Positions 17,214 through 25,649 of a DNA stretch of 64,000 bases are shown here, one piece after another (position 1 is the stretch's first letter; every line of letters starts with the position of its first letter). The notes below the pieces were generated by a model. The model saw only the letters and a list, made by a program, of their open reading frames with translations, had not been told where the DNA came from and searched no databases. The DNA is from an uncultured Christensenellaceae bacterium (lineage in GTDB: Bacteria > Bacillota > Clostridia > Christensenellales > UBA3700), in contig CALWGZ010000001.1 in assembly GCA_944380285.1 (NCBI GenBank), positions 1-64,000 on the forward strand, written 5' to 3'. The position numbers and the translations under genes are program-made.

Positions 17214-18649
17214 CCCGCCTGCCTCTTTGCCTCGAACGCCGCTTGAAGCGCGGACATGTCGTCGTAGTCCGTCTTTACCCCGAGCTCGTCGATGTAGCTT
17301 TCGTCGCCCTTGCCCGCTATCACCACGACGTCGCCTCTCTCCGCCCTCGAGACCGCGCTCTTGATCGCAGTCGCCCTGTCGAGTATCACCGTGACGTCAC
17401 TGCCCTCGGGAACTCCCGAAAGTATGTCCTCGGCGATCGCCGCCCTGTCCTCAAAGCGCGGATTGTCCGACGTGACGATCACTTCGTCCGCAAGCCGCGC
17501 CGCGGCCGCGCCCATCTCGGGACGCTTGCCTCTGTCGCGGTCTCCGCCGCAGCCGAACACGCAGATCAGCCTGCCCTTCGCGCCCCTTCGCGCCTCGGTC
17601 AAAATGTTGCGAAGTCCGCCCGGCGTGTGAGCAAAGTCGATGACATAATCGACGCCGCCGCGCGAGACGACGTTGTATCTGCCCGGCGGAGGCGCGATCT
17701 CCGGCAGCGCCGCCTCTATCCCCGCGACCGACGCGCCCAACAGCCGCGCGGTGCAGCATGCGGCGAGACAGTTGAGCACATTGAATCGTCCGAACAGCCT
17801 CGTGTCGGCATAGATCAGCTCGTCCATCATGTTGATGACGAACGACGTGCCGCGCGGCGTGCGCTCACAGTTGACCGCAAACGCGTCGCAGGGGCTGTCC
17901 AGACCGTAACTGATCGACGGCACCTTGCCCTCGGCGATCATCTGCGCTCCGCACGCATCGTCTGCGTTGATCACCGCGCACTTGCAGTTGTCGAAATCGA
18001 ACCAGCTCTTCTTTGTGCGGCGATAGATCTCTTCGTCCGCAAAAAAGTCGAGATGGTCGCGTCCCAAGTTTGTGAACACCGCCGCTTCGGCGCGCACTCC
18101 CGCGAGCTTGCGGTAATAGATCGCGTGCGCCGATAGCTCCATGACGACATACTCCGCGCCCTCGGCGGCGTAGCGCGCGAACAGCTCGTGCAGCTGCGGT
18201 GGATCGGGGGTGGTGAGCGTCGACTCGCTCCTCGTACCGCCGTATTCGTTGTACATCGTCCCTATCAAAGCTGCGCGCATCCCGCACCTCTCCAAGATCT
18301 CGCGGATGAGATAGGCGGTCGTCGACTTGCCGTCCGTACCGACGACGGTGACGATCTTCAAGCCCCGCGCCGCATCGCCGTACAGGTTGCGCGACGCGAT
18401 CGCGAACGCATATCTGACGTCCTCGGCGACCGCGCACGGCGCTCCGCAGTCGACGTCGGCGGGTGCAAGCATCGCAGCCGCGCCCCGTCTCTTTGCCTCG
18501 GCGCATTCTTGCGCCGCGCTCTCCTCGTGCAAACTGACGAACAGGTCTCCCCGCTTCACCTCGTCCGGCTTGAACGATATGCCGGTGATCTCGACATCGA
18601 CGCGCGGCGACTTCGCGCCCGCGCCCTTCAAAACTTCGCTAAGCAGCAT
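17210..18649 (-). CDS. murE: UDP-N-acetylmuramoyl-tripeptide synthetase MurE
   Basis: A 479-aa Mur ligase adding the third residue of the stem peptide. It has the ATP-binding VGTDGKSTTAYL (an unusual D and S version of GTNGKTTT), TTPDP, FTNLGRDHLDFF and DFAHTPGGL. SDNPRFED carries the DNPR motif associated with meso-diaminopimelate specificity. The usual ESSSH-type motif appears as ELSAHA. The ribosome-binding site AGGAGGAATT is strong. No murF follows, although MurF normally completes the pentapeptide, so it must be encoded elsewhere. Confidence 0.95.
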   Translation of the reverse strand: MLLSEVLKGAGAKSPRVDVEITGISFKPDEVKRGDLFVSLHEESAAQECAEAKRRGAAAMLAPADVDCGAPCAVAEDVRYAFAIASRNLYGDAARGLKIVTVVGTDGKSTTAYLIREILERCGMRAALIGTMYNEYGGTRSESTLTTPDPPQLHELFARYAAEGAEYVVMELSAHAIYYRKLAGVRAEAAVFTNLGRDHLDFFADEEIYRRTKKSWFDFDNCKCAVINADDACGAQMIAEGKVPSISYGLDSPCDAFAVNCERTPRGTSFVINMMDELIYADTRLFGRFNVLNCLAACCTARLLGASVAGIEAALPEIAPPPGRYNVVSRGGVDYVIDFAHTPGGLRNILTEARRGAKGRLICVFGCGGDRDRGKRPEMGAAAARLADEVIVTSDNPRFEDRAAIAEDILSGVPEGSDVTVILDRATAIKSAVSRAERGDVVVIAGKGDESYIDELGVKTDYDDMSALQAAFEAKRQAG

Positions 18650-18804
18650 AATTCCTCCTGCCCCGTAATTTTAGACCCTCGCGGCGTTGAGCGGCGCGTA
18701 AAGGCGATCTTCGACCGACTTCGCGCCTATTTGCGCATTTTCGCACCGCCGCACTGCCGGTTTGCGCGCGACCGAGCGCGTAATTTTGCGAAAAGCGGCG
18801 ATTT

Positions 18805-20700
18805 TCAGCCCAGCTCGAAATGCACGACCGCGCCCTCGTACAGGCTCGTGCCCTCGACAGGGAATTGCGAGATCACGCTCTCCCCCTCGCCCGAAAACTC
18901 GTATTGAAGCCCCGCCGCTTTGACCGCGGACGCCGCCTGCGTCAGCGACAGCCCGAAAAGCCCCGGCATCTCGGCGGTCGCGGGGATCTCGTTTTCTGCA
19001 TAGTCGGGCTCGACCCCGAACGCCGCGAACGCGCCCGAAAAGATCTGCCCCACATACGGCGCGGCGACTATGCTGCCGTAATAGACGTACCCCTGCGGCT
19101 CGTCCACCTTGAACAGGCACACGACGGTGCGACCGCCGATCTCGGTGAACCCGACAAAGGACGAGACGTACTTGCCGCGCGCGATCGAGCCGTTTTCGTA
19201 TTTCTGCGCGGTGCCCGTCTTGCCGCCGACGCGATAGCCGGGCACATACGCGTTTTTGCCGCCACCTTCCTCGACGACCGAATAGAGATATTCTTTCATC
19301 TTCGCCGAAGTCGTCTCGGACACAGTCGCCCCTTTGATCGTCGGCGAATTGTCGAGAGCGTGCGCGCCGTCAGCGGTCGTCACCGACGACAGAACGTACG
19401 GCGTGAGCAATTTGCCGCCGTTGAGCACCGAACACACCGCCGTCGCAAGCCCTATCGGCGTAGCCGCGACCGCCTGCCCAAAGCCTATCCTTGCCAGATC
19501 GACCGACTTGACCGACTCCTCGGACAGCAATATCCCCGCGCCCTCGCCGGGCAGATCGACGCCCGTGCGCGAACCTACCCCGAACTTTTCGAGATAGTCG
19601 TACGTCGTCTCCGTTCCCGCGCTCAGCGCGATGTCCATGAACACGCAGTTGCACGAGTTCATGATGCCGTGAGCAAAGTCCTGACTGCCGTGCCCTATGC
19701 TCCGCCAACAGCGTATCCGCGTGCCGTCGACGACGCGATAGCCGGGGCAATAGTACGAATCGCGGATCAGCCCCTCCTCGATCCCCATCGCCGCGGTCAG
19801 TATCTTGAACGTCGAGCCCGGCTCGTAGACGTCGGCGACCAAAGTGTTTTTCGCCCCTTGCAACAACAGCGCGAGATCGTCTCGCGGCAGGTCGTTGAGA
19901 TCGTATGTCGGCGCGCCCGCCATCGCCAAGATCTCGCCCGTGTCCGCGTCCATCATCAGACAGCTCGCCGACAGCGGAGAATACTTTTCGACCGCGTCAC
20001 GCACCGCCTTTTCGGCAAGGCTCTGCAAAGTGAAATCGATCGTCAATGTCAGCGTCGCCCCGTCGATCGGCGACAGATATGAAGTGTGCGAACCTTCCAG
20101 CTTGTCGCCGATCAGGTCCGTCTCGGTGTACGCCTCGCCGTCCGTCCCTTTGAGATAGCGATCGTAATACATCTCGACGCCGCTCTGTCCGACGCCGTCC
20201 GCATTGACAAAACCCAGCAATTGTGTGGCGAAATTGCCCATGTCGTAATAACGCGCGCTATCCGCGACGACATATACGCCCGCTATGCCTTTCGACCTCA
20301 ATGCAAGCGTCTGTGCCTCGCTCGCGCCCGTCAAGGCGCGCACTTCGGACACTCCCGTCTTGTCTATCTTTGCCAAAATGCGCTCGTACTCTGCGCCGCA
20401 AGTCTCGGCGATCGCACGCGCGGTCTCTTCGACGTTTTCCGTCTCGACGGGACGGACATAGACGGTGAACACGTCATACGACGAAGCCAAAGTCACTCCG
20501 TCAGAAGTGACGATCTCGCCTCTTGCGGCGCGCATCGGAAGTCCGCGCGTCCACTGCCCGAACGCCCTGTCTGTCAAACTCTCGCCCTCTATCGCCTGCA
20601 AATAGAACAATCTGCCCGAAAGGGCGCAAAAAAGAAGGGCTATCAGCAGCATTGCCGCAGATAGCCTTCCTTTCAGTGTGATGTGGGAAATATTGCGCAT
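18805..20700 (-). CDS. Class B penicillin-binding protein, SpoVD/FtsI type with PASTA domain
   Basis: A 631-aa transpeptidase that cross-links septal (or spore cortex) peptidoglycan with a SEDS partner. An N-terminal membrane anchor lies at residues 15-35, followed by the PBP dimerisation domain. Catalytic motifs are SxxK at S296 (EPGSTFK), SCN (SxN) and GKTGTAQ (KTG). One PASTA domain at about 570-631 starts AEMPGLFGLSL. A single terminal PASTA domain is typical of SpoVD and firmicute PBP2B. The ribosome-binding site GGAGGTAGCC precedes the ATG. Whether it serves vegetative division, sporulation or both cannot be decided here. Confidence 0.94.
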   Translation of the reverse strand: MRNISHITLKGRLSAAMLLIALLFCALSGRLFYLQAIEGESLTDRAFGQWTRGLPMRAARGEIVTSDGVTLASSYDVFTVYVRPVETENVEETARAIAETCGAEYERILAKIDKTGVSEVRALTGASEAQTLALRSKGIAGVYVVADSARYYDMGNFATQLLGFVNADGVGQSGVEMYYDRYLKGTDGEAYTETDLIGDKLEGSHTSYLSPIDGATLTLTIDFTLQSLAEKAVRDAVEKYSPLSASCLMMDADTGEILAMAGAPTYDLNDLPRDDLALLLQGAKNTLVADVYEPGSTFKILTAAMGIEEGLIRDSYYCPGYRVVDGTRIRCWRSIGHGSQDFAHGIMNSCNCVFMDIALSAGTETTYDYLEKFGVGSRTGVDLPGEGAGILLSEESVKSVDLARIGFGQAVAATPIGLATAVCSVLNGGKLLTPYVLSSVTTADGAHALDNSPTIKGATVSETTSAKMKEYLYSVVEEGGGKNAYVPGYRVGGKTGTAQKYENGSIARGKYVSSFVGFTEIGGRTVVCLFKVDEPQGYVYYGSIVAAPYVGQIFSGAFAAFGVEPDYAENEIPATAEMPGLFGLSLTQAASAVKAAGLQYEFSGEGESVISQFPVEGTSLYEGAVVHFELG

Positions 20701-20776
20701 GGCTACCTCCGTGACCGAAGGCGCTTACGCTTGGTATAATCGATCAATCAAGCATACTTCGCTTGCGATGTATGCG

Positions 20777-21421
20777 TCACCGCGACAACATGTCGCAGAA
20801 CTCGTCGAACCAATTGGTCGTCGTGTCGTAGTTGTAGCCCGTGAGCCTGTCGGTCGTCAGACTCTCGGTCGTTCCGTCCTCGGTGAGAGCCGAAAAGACA
20901 GCTTCGTCGTTGGGCTCCGCCGCGCTCTCCGCCTCGACGATCGGCTCTTCGTTGAACATCACCACGTTGGTGATGACCAGCGACGCGATCAGCGCGACCA
21001 GCAAAAAGTAGACAGCGATCAAAAACTTGGATCTTGCGTGGCGCACCGTCTTCTTTGCCGGAGCGGGAGCGGAAAATTCGATCGGCTCGAAAGAACTCCT
21101 CTGCTCGTAGCGGTATTCGTCGTCGTAGTCCGAGCGATAGTAGTCACGATAGTCGTAACGCGGCGCGGTATAGTCCTCGTACTCGCGCTCACGCACGTCG
21201 CTTTCGCGGCGCATGCCCGTGTCAGCGAAGTCGTAACGACGGTCGGAACGGTCGCGGCGGTCATAGTCGTCGCGGCGGGCATAGTCGGTGCGAAGATCGT
21301 CATATCCGCGATCGCGCATCGATCTCTCGACCGCGTCCTCGCGTCTTGCGGCATAATAGTCCGTGCGGAAGTCGTAATCGTTCCGCTCGTCGACTCTCTC
21401 TCTTTCCTTCAAGATATTCAT
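20777..21421 (-). CDS. Membrane protein in the FtsL position with a long charged cytoplasmic domain
   Basis: A 214-aa protein between rsmH and the PBP gene, where ftsL normally sits. Residues 1-130 are low-complexity and rich in Arg, Asp, Tyr and Glu (for example DRRDRSDRRYDF). A single span at about 133-157 (FLIAVYFLLVALIASLVITNVV) is followed by only ~57 extracytoplasmic residues. Unlike FtsL, the outer part shows no leucine heptads. The ribosome-binding site GAAGGAGAGAG supports the start. It may be a highly divergent FtsL or a lineage-specific division factor; I do not recognise a family. Confidence 0.7.
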   Translation of the reverse strand: MNILKERERVDERNDYDFRTDYYAARREDAVERSMRDRGYDDLRTDYARRDDYDRRDRSDRRYDFADTGMRRESDVREREYEDYTAPRYDYRDYYRSDYDDEYRYEQRSSFEPIEFSAPAPAKKTVRHARSKFLIAVYFLLVALIASLVITNVVMFNEEPIVEAESAAEPNDEAVFSALTEDGTTESLTTDRLTGYNYDTTTNWFDEFCDMLSR

Positions 21422-21439
21422 ATGGCTCTCTCCTTCTTC

Positions 21440-22381
21440 CTATGCTCGGATCCTCTCCGCGATCCTGAGTTTTGCGCTCTGTGAGCGCGAATTGCTTTCT
21501 CTCTCTTCTTCGCTTGCGACAAGAGGTTTTTTTGTCAAGATCTTGACCTCTCTCTTCTTGCCACATGTGCATATCGGCTGCCTCGGCGGACATATGCAGT
21601 CGGCTTCGAGAAATTTGAACGCCGTCTTGACCGCCCTGTCTTCGAGCGAATGGAACGATATCACGCATATCCTTCCGCCCGGTCTCAGCATCAATGCCAA
21701 TTGTTCGATCGTCTCTTTCAAGCCGTCGAGCTCGCCGTTGACCTCGATCCTTATCGCCTGAAAGGTCCTTTTGCAAGTGCTCGCTCTGCCCTTTCTCTCC
21801 TTGGGCGGATAGCACCTTTCCGTTATCTCTGCAAGTTGCGCCGTTGTCGCTATCGTCTCGGTCTGTCTCACCTTGACGATCTCCCTCGCTATCCGCCTCG
21901 CGTACCTCTCTTCTCCGTATTCGAAGATGATGTCCGCAAGCCGCTGCTCGGGGTATTCGTTGACGACGTTGAACGCCGTCAGGTATTGATCCTTGTCCAT
22001 CCTCATGTCGAGAGGCGCGTCCGCGTTGTACGAAAACCCTCTCTCCGCACTGTCCAGCTGATAGGACGACACCCCCAAGTCCATCAGCACTCCGTCAAGC
22101 TGCGTTATCCCTGCGTCTTTGAGCCTGCTCGGCGCCCGCTTGAAGTCGTCTTTGAGAAGAGTCACCCTCTCCGCGTACGGCGCCAGCCTCTGCTTTGCAA
22201 ACGCGATCGCGTCCGCGTCCTTGTCGAAGGCGATCAGCTTGCCCGTCGTCAATCTCGACGCTATCTCCAAGCTGTGTCCCGCGCCTCCCAGCGTACAGTC
22301 GACATATATCCCGTCACCCTTGATCGCCAGCCCCTCGATACATTCGCGGAGCATCACCGGGATGTGGGCGAACTCAGTCAT
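21440..22381 (-). CDS. rsmH: 16S rRNA (cytosine1402-N4)-methyltransferase
   Basis: A 313-aa SAM-dependent methyltransferase (MraW). The N terminus has HIPVMLRECIEGL and YVDCTLGGAGHSLEI, the SAM-binding motif I. Later come DGVLMDLGVSSYQLD, ERGFSY, and near the end GGRICVISFHSLEDRAVK, all hallmark RsmH segments. It overlaps the mraZ stop by 8 nt, consistent with the conserved mraZ-rsmH pair. Confidence 0.97.
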   Translation of the reverse strand: MTEFAHIPVMLRECIEGLAIKGDGIYVDCTLGGAGHSLEIASRLTTGKLIAFDKDADAIAFAKQRLAPYAERVTLLKDDFKRAPSRLKDAGITQLDGVLMDLGVSSYQLDSAERGFSYNADAPLDMRMDKDQYLTAFNVVNEYPEQRLADIIFEYGEERYARRIAREIVKVRQTETIATTAQLAEITERCYPPKERKGRASTCKRTFQAIRIEVNGELDGLKETIEQLALMLRPGGRICVISFHSLEDRAVKTAFKFLEADCICPPRQPICTCGKKREVKILTKKPLVASEEERESNSRSQSAKLRIAERIRA

Positions 22382-22823
22382 GACCGTTGAGCAGCTTGTC
22401 TATCTCGGCAAGAGCCTTGTTGTAGCTGTCGCCGCTCTGCTCGAACCTCGAGACGAACGTGTCTCTGTCCCAGATCTGCAACCTGTCGAACAGACCGACA
22501 AACCTCACGTCTTTGGCGATATGAGCAAATTCCTTCATCGCCGCGGGGATCGTGAACCTGCCCTGCGAGTCCTCGTTGATCGCAGACGTCGACGAAGAAT
22601 AGAGAACGAACGCCTCATACAGCGGACCGCCTCCCATCATCGAGACGGAGGACAGCTTGCCCATCACCTCGTTGTACTTGGAGTCCTTGATGAGTTCGAG
22701 GCAGCCATTGCCCTTCTGCAAGAATATCTGCTTGCAGTCGGCAAAGAAGGGACGGAATTTGCCGGGGATCCGGATCCTGCCCTTGTCATCGATTTGAAGA
22801 TCGACTGTGCCGCCGAGTACCAT
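22374..22823 (-). CDS. mraZ: Transcriptional regulator MraZ
   Basis: A 149-aa protein with two AbrB-like swapped-hairpin domains. The first contains LQIDDKGRIRIPGKFR (residues 9-24) and the second INEDSQGRFTIPAAM (about 82-96), each with the conserved DxxGR motif. MraZ forms ring oligomers that bind repeats in the dcw promoter and repress the cluster. It heads the cluster, with the ribosome-binding site AAGGAGG and a promoter immediately upstream. Confidence 0.96.
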   Translation of the reverse strand: MVLGGTVDLQIDDKGRIRIPGKFRPFFADCKQIFLQKGNGCLELIKDSKYNEVMGKLSSVSMMGGGPLYEAFVLYSSSTSAINEDSQGRFTIPAAMKEFAHIAKDVRFVGLFDRLQIWDRDTFVSRFEQSGDSYNKALAEIDKLLNGHD

Positions 22824-22853
22824 CGAATTGTGCCTCCTTGTTCGTTCGTACCT

Positions 22854-22884
22854 CTATTGTACAATAGGTTACCGTTTATGTCAA
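22854..22884 (-). promoter_or_regulatory. mraZ (dcw) promoter with a palindrome over the -10 box
   Basis: TTGACA (22879-22884), 17 bp and TACAAT (22856-22861). The 14-bp perfect palindrome CTATTGTACAATAG (22854-22867) covers the -10 box and could be an operator. The mraZ ATG is 33 nt downstream of the -10 box. Confidence 0.85.
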
Positions 22885-23497
22885 CCACAAATTTCCAATT
22901 TTTTCCACGAAAAAGCAAACACTTGTTCATATTCCTTATTTCATCGCACTTTTTTGGCTACACGCAACATCGGCAAAAATGCGGCGTCTCGCGTGCGTAA
23001 AACTTTTTATTTAATGGAAAATAATAAAAATTAACCGAAAATCGGCGATTGTGGATAAAGTGGAGAAAGCTGTGGAAAACTCTCCCTATATTTTTTGAAA
23101 TTTCGCGTTCAGCCGGCTCGTATATGCCTTATGGTCATCAAATATTCCCTCTTTTTGCCGCTCGGCGGACAACAAACGCCCAAGCGCGCGACCTCTTCCC
23201 TGTTTCGCGCACGAAACTGCATCAAAACACACCCGCCGCAGCCGCCTCTGCTCCACCCCGGGGAAAGCTGTCCCTGCCCGGTGCGCTCATTCCGTTCGCA
23301 CGAACAGCGCCCGTACATATAAAAGCACCCGTCCGCGCCCTCAAACGTTCGTGGTCCGGCAGCCTGCCCTTCTGCCGGGGATAGTCTTCCCTGCGCATAT
23401 GTGCATACTTTGAAAATCTCGAACACAAAAGCGACCTCATGAAGCCGCCGGCGTTTGCCGAGGTACGCCGTCCCTGCCGTGCGCGATCGAAGACCGT
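22885..23497. other. Non-coding region with DnaA-box-like sites upstream of the dcw cluster
   Basis: No credible gene is seen. An AT-rich patch at about 22990-23040 precedes three related 9-mers on the plus strand: TGTGGATAA (23050-23058, an exact reverse-complement DnaA box), AGTGGAGAA (23059-23067) and TGTGGAAAA (23071-23079). From 23100 to 23497 the DNA is GC-rich, and I see nothing further that I can name. Confidence 0.5.
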
Positions 23498-23527
23498 TAA
23501 AACAAAACGGAGCGCATCCGCGCTCCG
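23498..23527 (-). terminator. Terminator of the metallophosphoesterase gene
   Basis: The stem CGGAGCG/CGCTCCG (23508-23527) is followed by TTTTGTTTT on the minus strand. Confidence 0.85.
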
Positions 23528-23561
23528 CGACAGTTTGTATTTTTTTCGATAATATACGCCG

Positions 23562-24254
23562 TCAAACCTCGAGTATGTCCACCAATTTGTTGCCGACAAG
23601 ATCGCACGAAGTCAGGTAGTAAGGTATCCCCTTTTTGTCTACGACGAGGCGCGCGCGTGCGTCTTTGCCGTGCAGATGCCCGTACACGACCGCGTCGGGC
23701 GCATAAGTAGCGATCAGGTCTGTAAAGCGATTGTCCGCAAATGTCGCGTCGAACGGCGGATAGTGGGTCATCACGACCACTTTGTCGCCCTCTTCCCTCA
23801 TCTTGCGCATCGCGTCGAGACTGAGCGTCAGGCGCAAAAACTCCCTTTCGGCGATTTTGACATCCTCTTCCGCCGAAGAGCCGATCGTCCAAAGGCGGCT
23901 GCCGCAGACAAGCAGCTTGCCGCAGCGTATGCAGTCGTTTTGAACGGCATGCATCCCTTCGGGCAGCGACTGTCTGACCTTGCCGATCGCGCTCCACCAA
24001 TAGTCGTGGTTGCCTCGCAAGATAAACTTGTCGCCGGGCAGCTCCCCCACCTCGGCGATGTCGGGCAAAGCCTCGTCCAGCGACATTGCCCACGAGAGAT
24101 CGCCGGCAAGCAAGACGACGTCGTCGGCGCCCACCTTGGAGCGCCAATCGTCGCGTATCTTGTCCCAATGCCCTTCCCAGCCGGGGCCGAAAATGTCCAT
24201 CGGCTTTGACAGTGTGCTGTCGAGATGCAGGTCGCTGATCGCAAAAACTTTCAT
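23562..24254 (-). CDS. Calcineurin-like metallophosphoesterase
   Basis: About 230 aa from the ATG at 24254. Family motifs in order are AISDLHLD (DxH), LAGDLSWA (GDxxW-type), RGNHDYWW (GNHD/E), MTHYPPF (H) and GHLHGKD (GHxH), giving the full dimetal site. It belongs to the uncharacterised YkuE-like phosphoesterases that occur in Firmicutes; the substrate is unknown. The -10 box TATAAT lies six bases from the ATG and there is no Shine-Dalgarno sequence, so the mRNA is probably leaderless. Confidence 0.92.
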   Translation of the reverse strand: MKVFAISDLHLDSTLSKPMDIFGPGWEGHWDKIRDDWRSKVGADDVVLLAGDLSWAMSLDEALPDIAEVGELPGDKFILRGNHDYWWSAIGKVRQSLPEGMHAVQNDCIRCGKLLVCGSRLWTIGSSAEEDVKIAEREFLRLTLSLDAMRKMREEGDKVVVMTHYPPFDATFADNRFTDLIATYAPDAVVYGHLHGKDARARLVVDKKGIPYYLTSCDLVGNKLVDILEV

Positions 24255-24260
24255 GGCACA

Positions 24261-24289
24261 ATTATAACTCATCCGAGAAAAGTTTGCAA
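24261..24289 (-). promoter_or_regulatory. Promoter of the metallophosphoesterase, leaderless geometry
   Basis: TTGCAA (24284-24289), 17 bp and TATAAT (24261-24266), then TGTGCC and ATG. This is the same layout as at ftsA. Confidence 0.8.
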
Positions 24290-24678
24290 CCTCTCACGCG
24301 CAGTGGCGTCAAGCCGTATTTTGGCAGCCGCAGGCAATCGCTCGGACAGTTGCGATCGATCCCTATCCCTCTCTCTTGCGCGAGTTTGCCCAAGCAGCGC
24401 TCACACCGTTTAGTACAGCTGCATACCATGAATGCGGGAGAGCCATTCGATGCAAATCGGATATATCTCGCTATGTTATTTTTATGCGATATTTTGAAAT
24501 TTGTACACATTTGACCTTTATCGAACATATAGAATAATTTTTGTACTGTTTTGCCGTTTATTATTATGATATTTTGGCTATTTGAGAGCAATTTGAGGGC
24601 ATTGTCGCAAAAATCAAGCCGTCCGCATATCAATGTATAGCTGCCGTAAGAGTGCAAAAATGCAACTTTCGGCGTTAA
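24290..24678. other. Intergenic region between divergent genes
   Basis: This AT-richer stretch holds no gene I can support. One minus-strand frame (24262-24699, 145 codons) spans it. It overlaps the promoter on one side and the ribosome-binding site of the plus-strand gene on the other, and it has no recognisable domain or ribosome-binding site. A Cys-rich patch in it (CSCTKRCERC) is the only notable feature. Confidence 0.4.
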
Positions 24679-24692
24679 GGAGGAATACATAT

Positions 24693-25364
24693 ATGTCATT
24701 TTCTAACAACTGCAAATCGGATAAGATCCCCGGTCCGATCAGGGGCAACGCGACCGCCGGTCTTTGCGAAAAGGTTTGCATCCAGGCGGAAAAGGTCTTT
24801 GACGCATGCATGCGCCAAGACAGCCTCACCGACCTTTCGCTGACGTTGACGGACGTCACCCCGGGGCTGACCGAACCGTACAGATTCGTCAGCGCGCGCT
24901 CCTCTTCGACCGAGGCGATCGTGTCCGACCTCGTCGTCACCGAACTGCCCGACGCGCCTTGCTATGCGCGCATCACCTGCACGATCGGCGTGCCCGTCCA
25001 AGTCGTCTTCACCGACGCCTACGGCGTGACCGGCACGGGCAATGCGGTCATCAATCTGTCGCGCGACGTCATCATGCATGTCTCCGCGCCGTCCGTGATC
25101 CCCTATTCCGTCCGTTGCACCGCCGGCATGGTCTCGCCCAAAGGCGTCTATACCTTGGGCAACACCTTCGTCGTCACCGCGTGCGTGACGACCATCCTCA
25201 AAGTGACGATGCCGGTCGAACTGCTCGTCCCCAGCTACGGCTATTGCTACATCCCGCCCTGCCGCGAGTTCACCGAACAGGTGTGCGGCGGAGTGACCGA
25301 TCTGCCGCTCTATCCGCAGGAGATGGGCGTTGAGCCGCGTTGCCCCAATCAGCCGCGCGGCTGA
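24693..25364 (+). CDS. Conserved clostridial protein of unknown function, possibly spore-surface related
   Basis: A 223-aa protein without signal peptide or membrane span. Its N terminus contains GLCEKVCIQAEKVFDAC, the middle is a beta-rich region of repeated Val/Thr strands, and the end has LLVPSYGYCYIPPCREF and EQVCGGVTDLPLYP. I recall similar proteins in many spore-forming Clostridia, annotated as hypothetical. The conserved cysteine pairs and beta-strand pattern would suit a structural spore-coat or exosporium protein, but this is inference. The start at 24693 has the strong site AAGGAGG. A terminator follows. Confidence 0.7.
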   Translation: MSFSNNCKSDKIPGPIRGNATAGLCEKVCIQAEKVFDACMRQDSLTDLSLTLTDVTPGLTEPYRFVSARSSSTEAIVSDLVVTELPDAPCYARITCTIGVPVQVVFTDAYGVTGTGNAVINLSRDVIMHVSAPSVIPYSVRCTAGMVSPKGVYTLGNTFVVTACVTTILKVTMPVELLVPSYGYCYIPPCREFTEQVCGGVTDLPLYPQEMGVEPRCPNQPRG

Positions 25365-25370
25365 ATTTGT

Positions 25371-25403
25371 GCGGAGGCGCGCTATGCCGCGTCTCCGCTT
25401 TTT
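25371..25403 (+). terminator. Terminator of the conserved clostridial gene
   Basis: The stem GCGGAGGCGCG/CGCGTCTCCGC is followed by TTTTTG, 7 nt after the stop codon. Confidence 0.85.
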
Positions 25404-25649
25404 GTTTTCGCGTCTTTTCTCAAACGGGAGCATACGCCTGCGCGTCCGATAGTTTGGTTTTCCGCGCTTACGCACCGGATGACCTGCGGCGCATCGTTCC
25501 TTGCGATCCTGCGCCCCTGTTATTCTTTTCGCCGCGCAGCCGAACTCCGCAGGCGTTCAACGCCGTTTTGCATTCATACCGGCGCCGTAACTCGCTTATT
25601 TGCCGCTCCTAACGCCGTACCGATACGACACTTTGGCTTTACGCCGCGC

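Noticed and set aside
24262..24699. A 145-codon minus-strand frame between the metallophosphoesterase and the conserved clostridial gene
   Set aside because: It overlaps the promoter of one gene and the ribosome-binding site of the other. No ribosome-binding site or known domain is seen.
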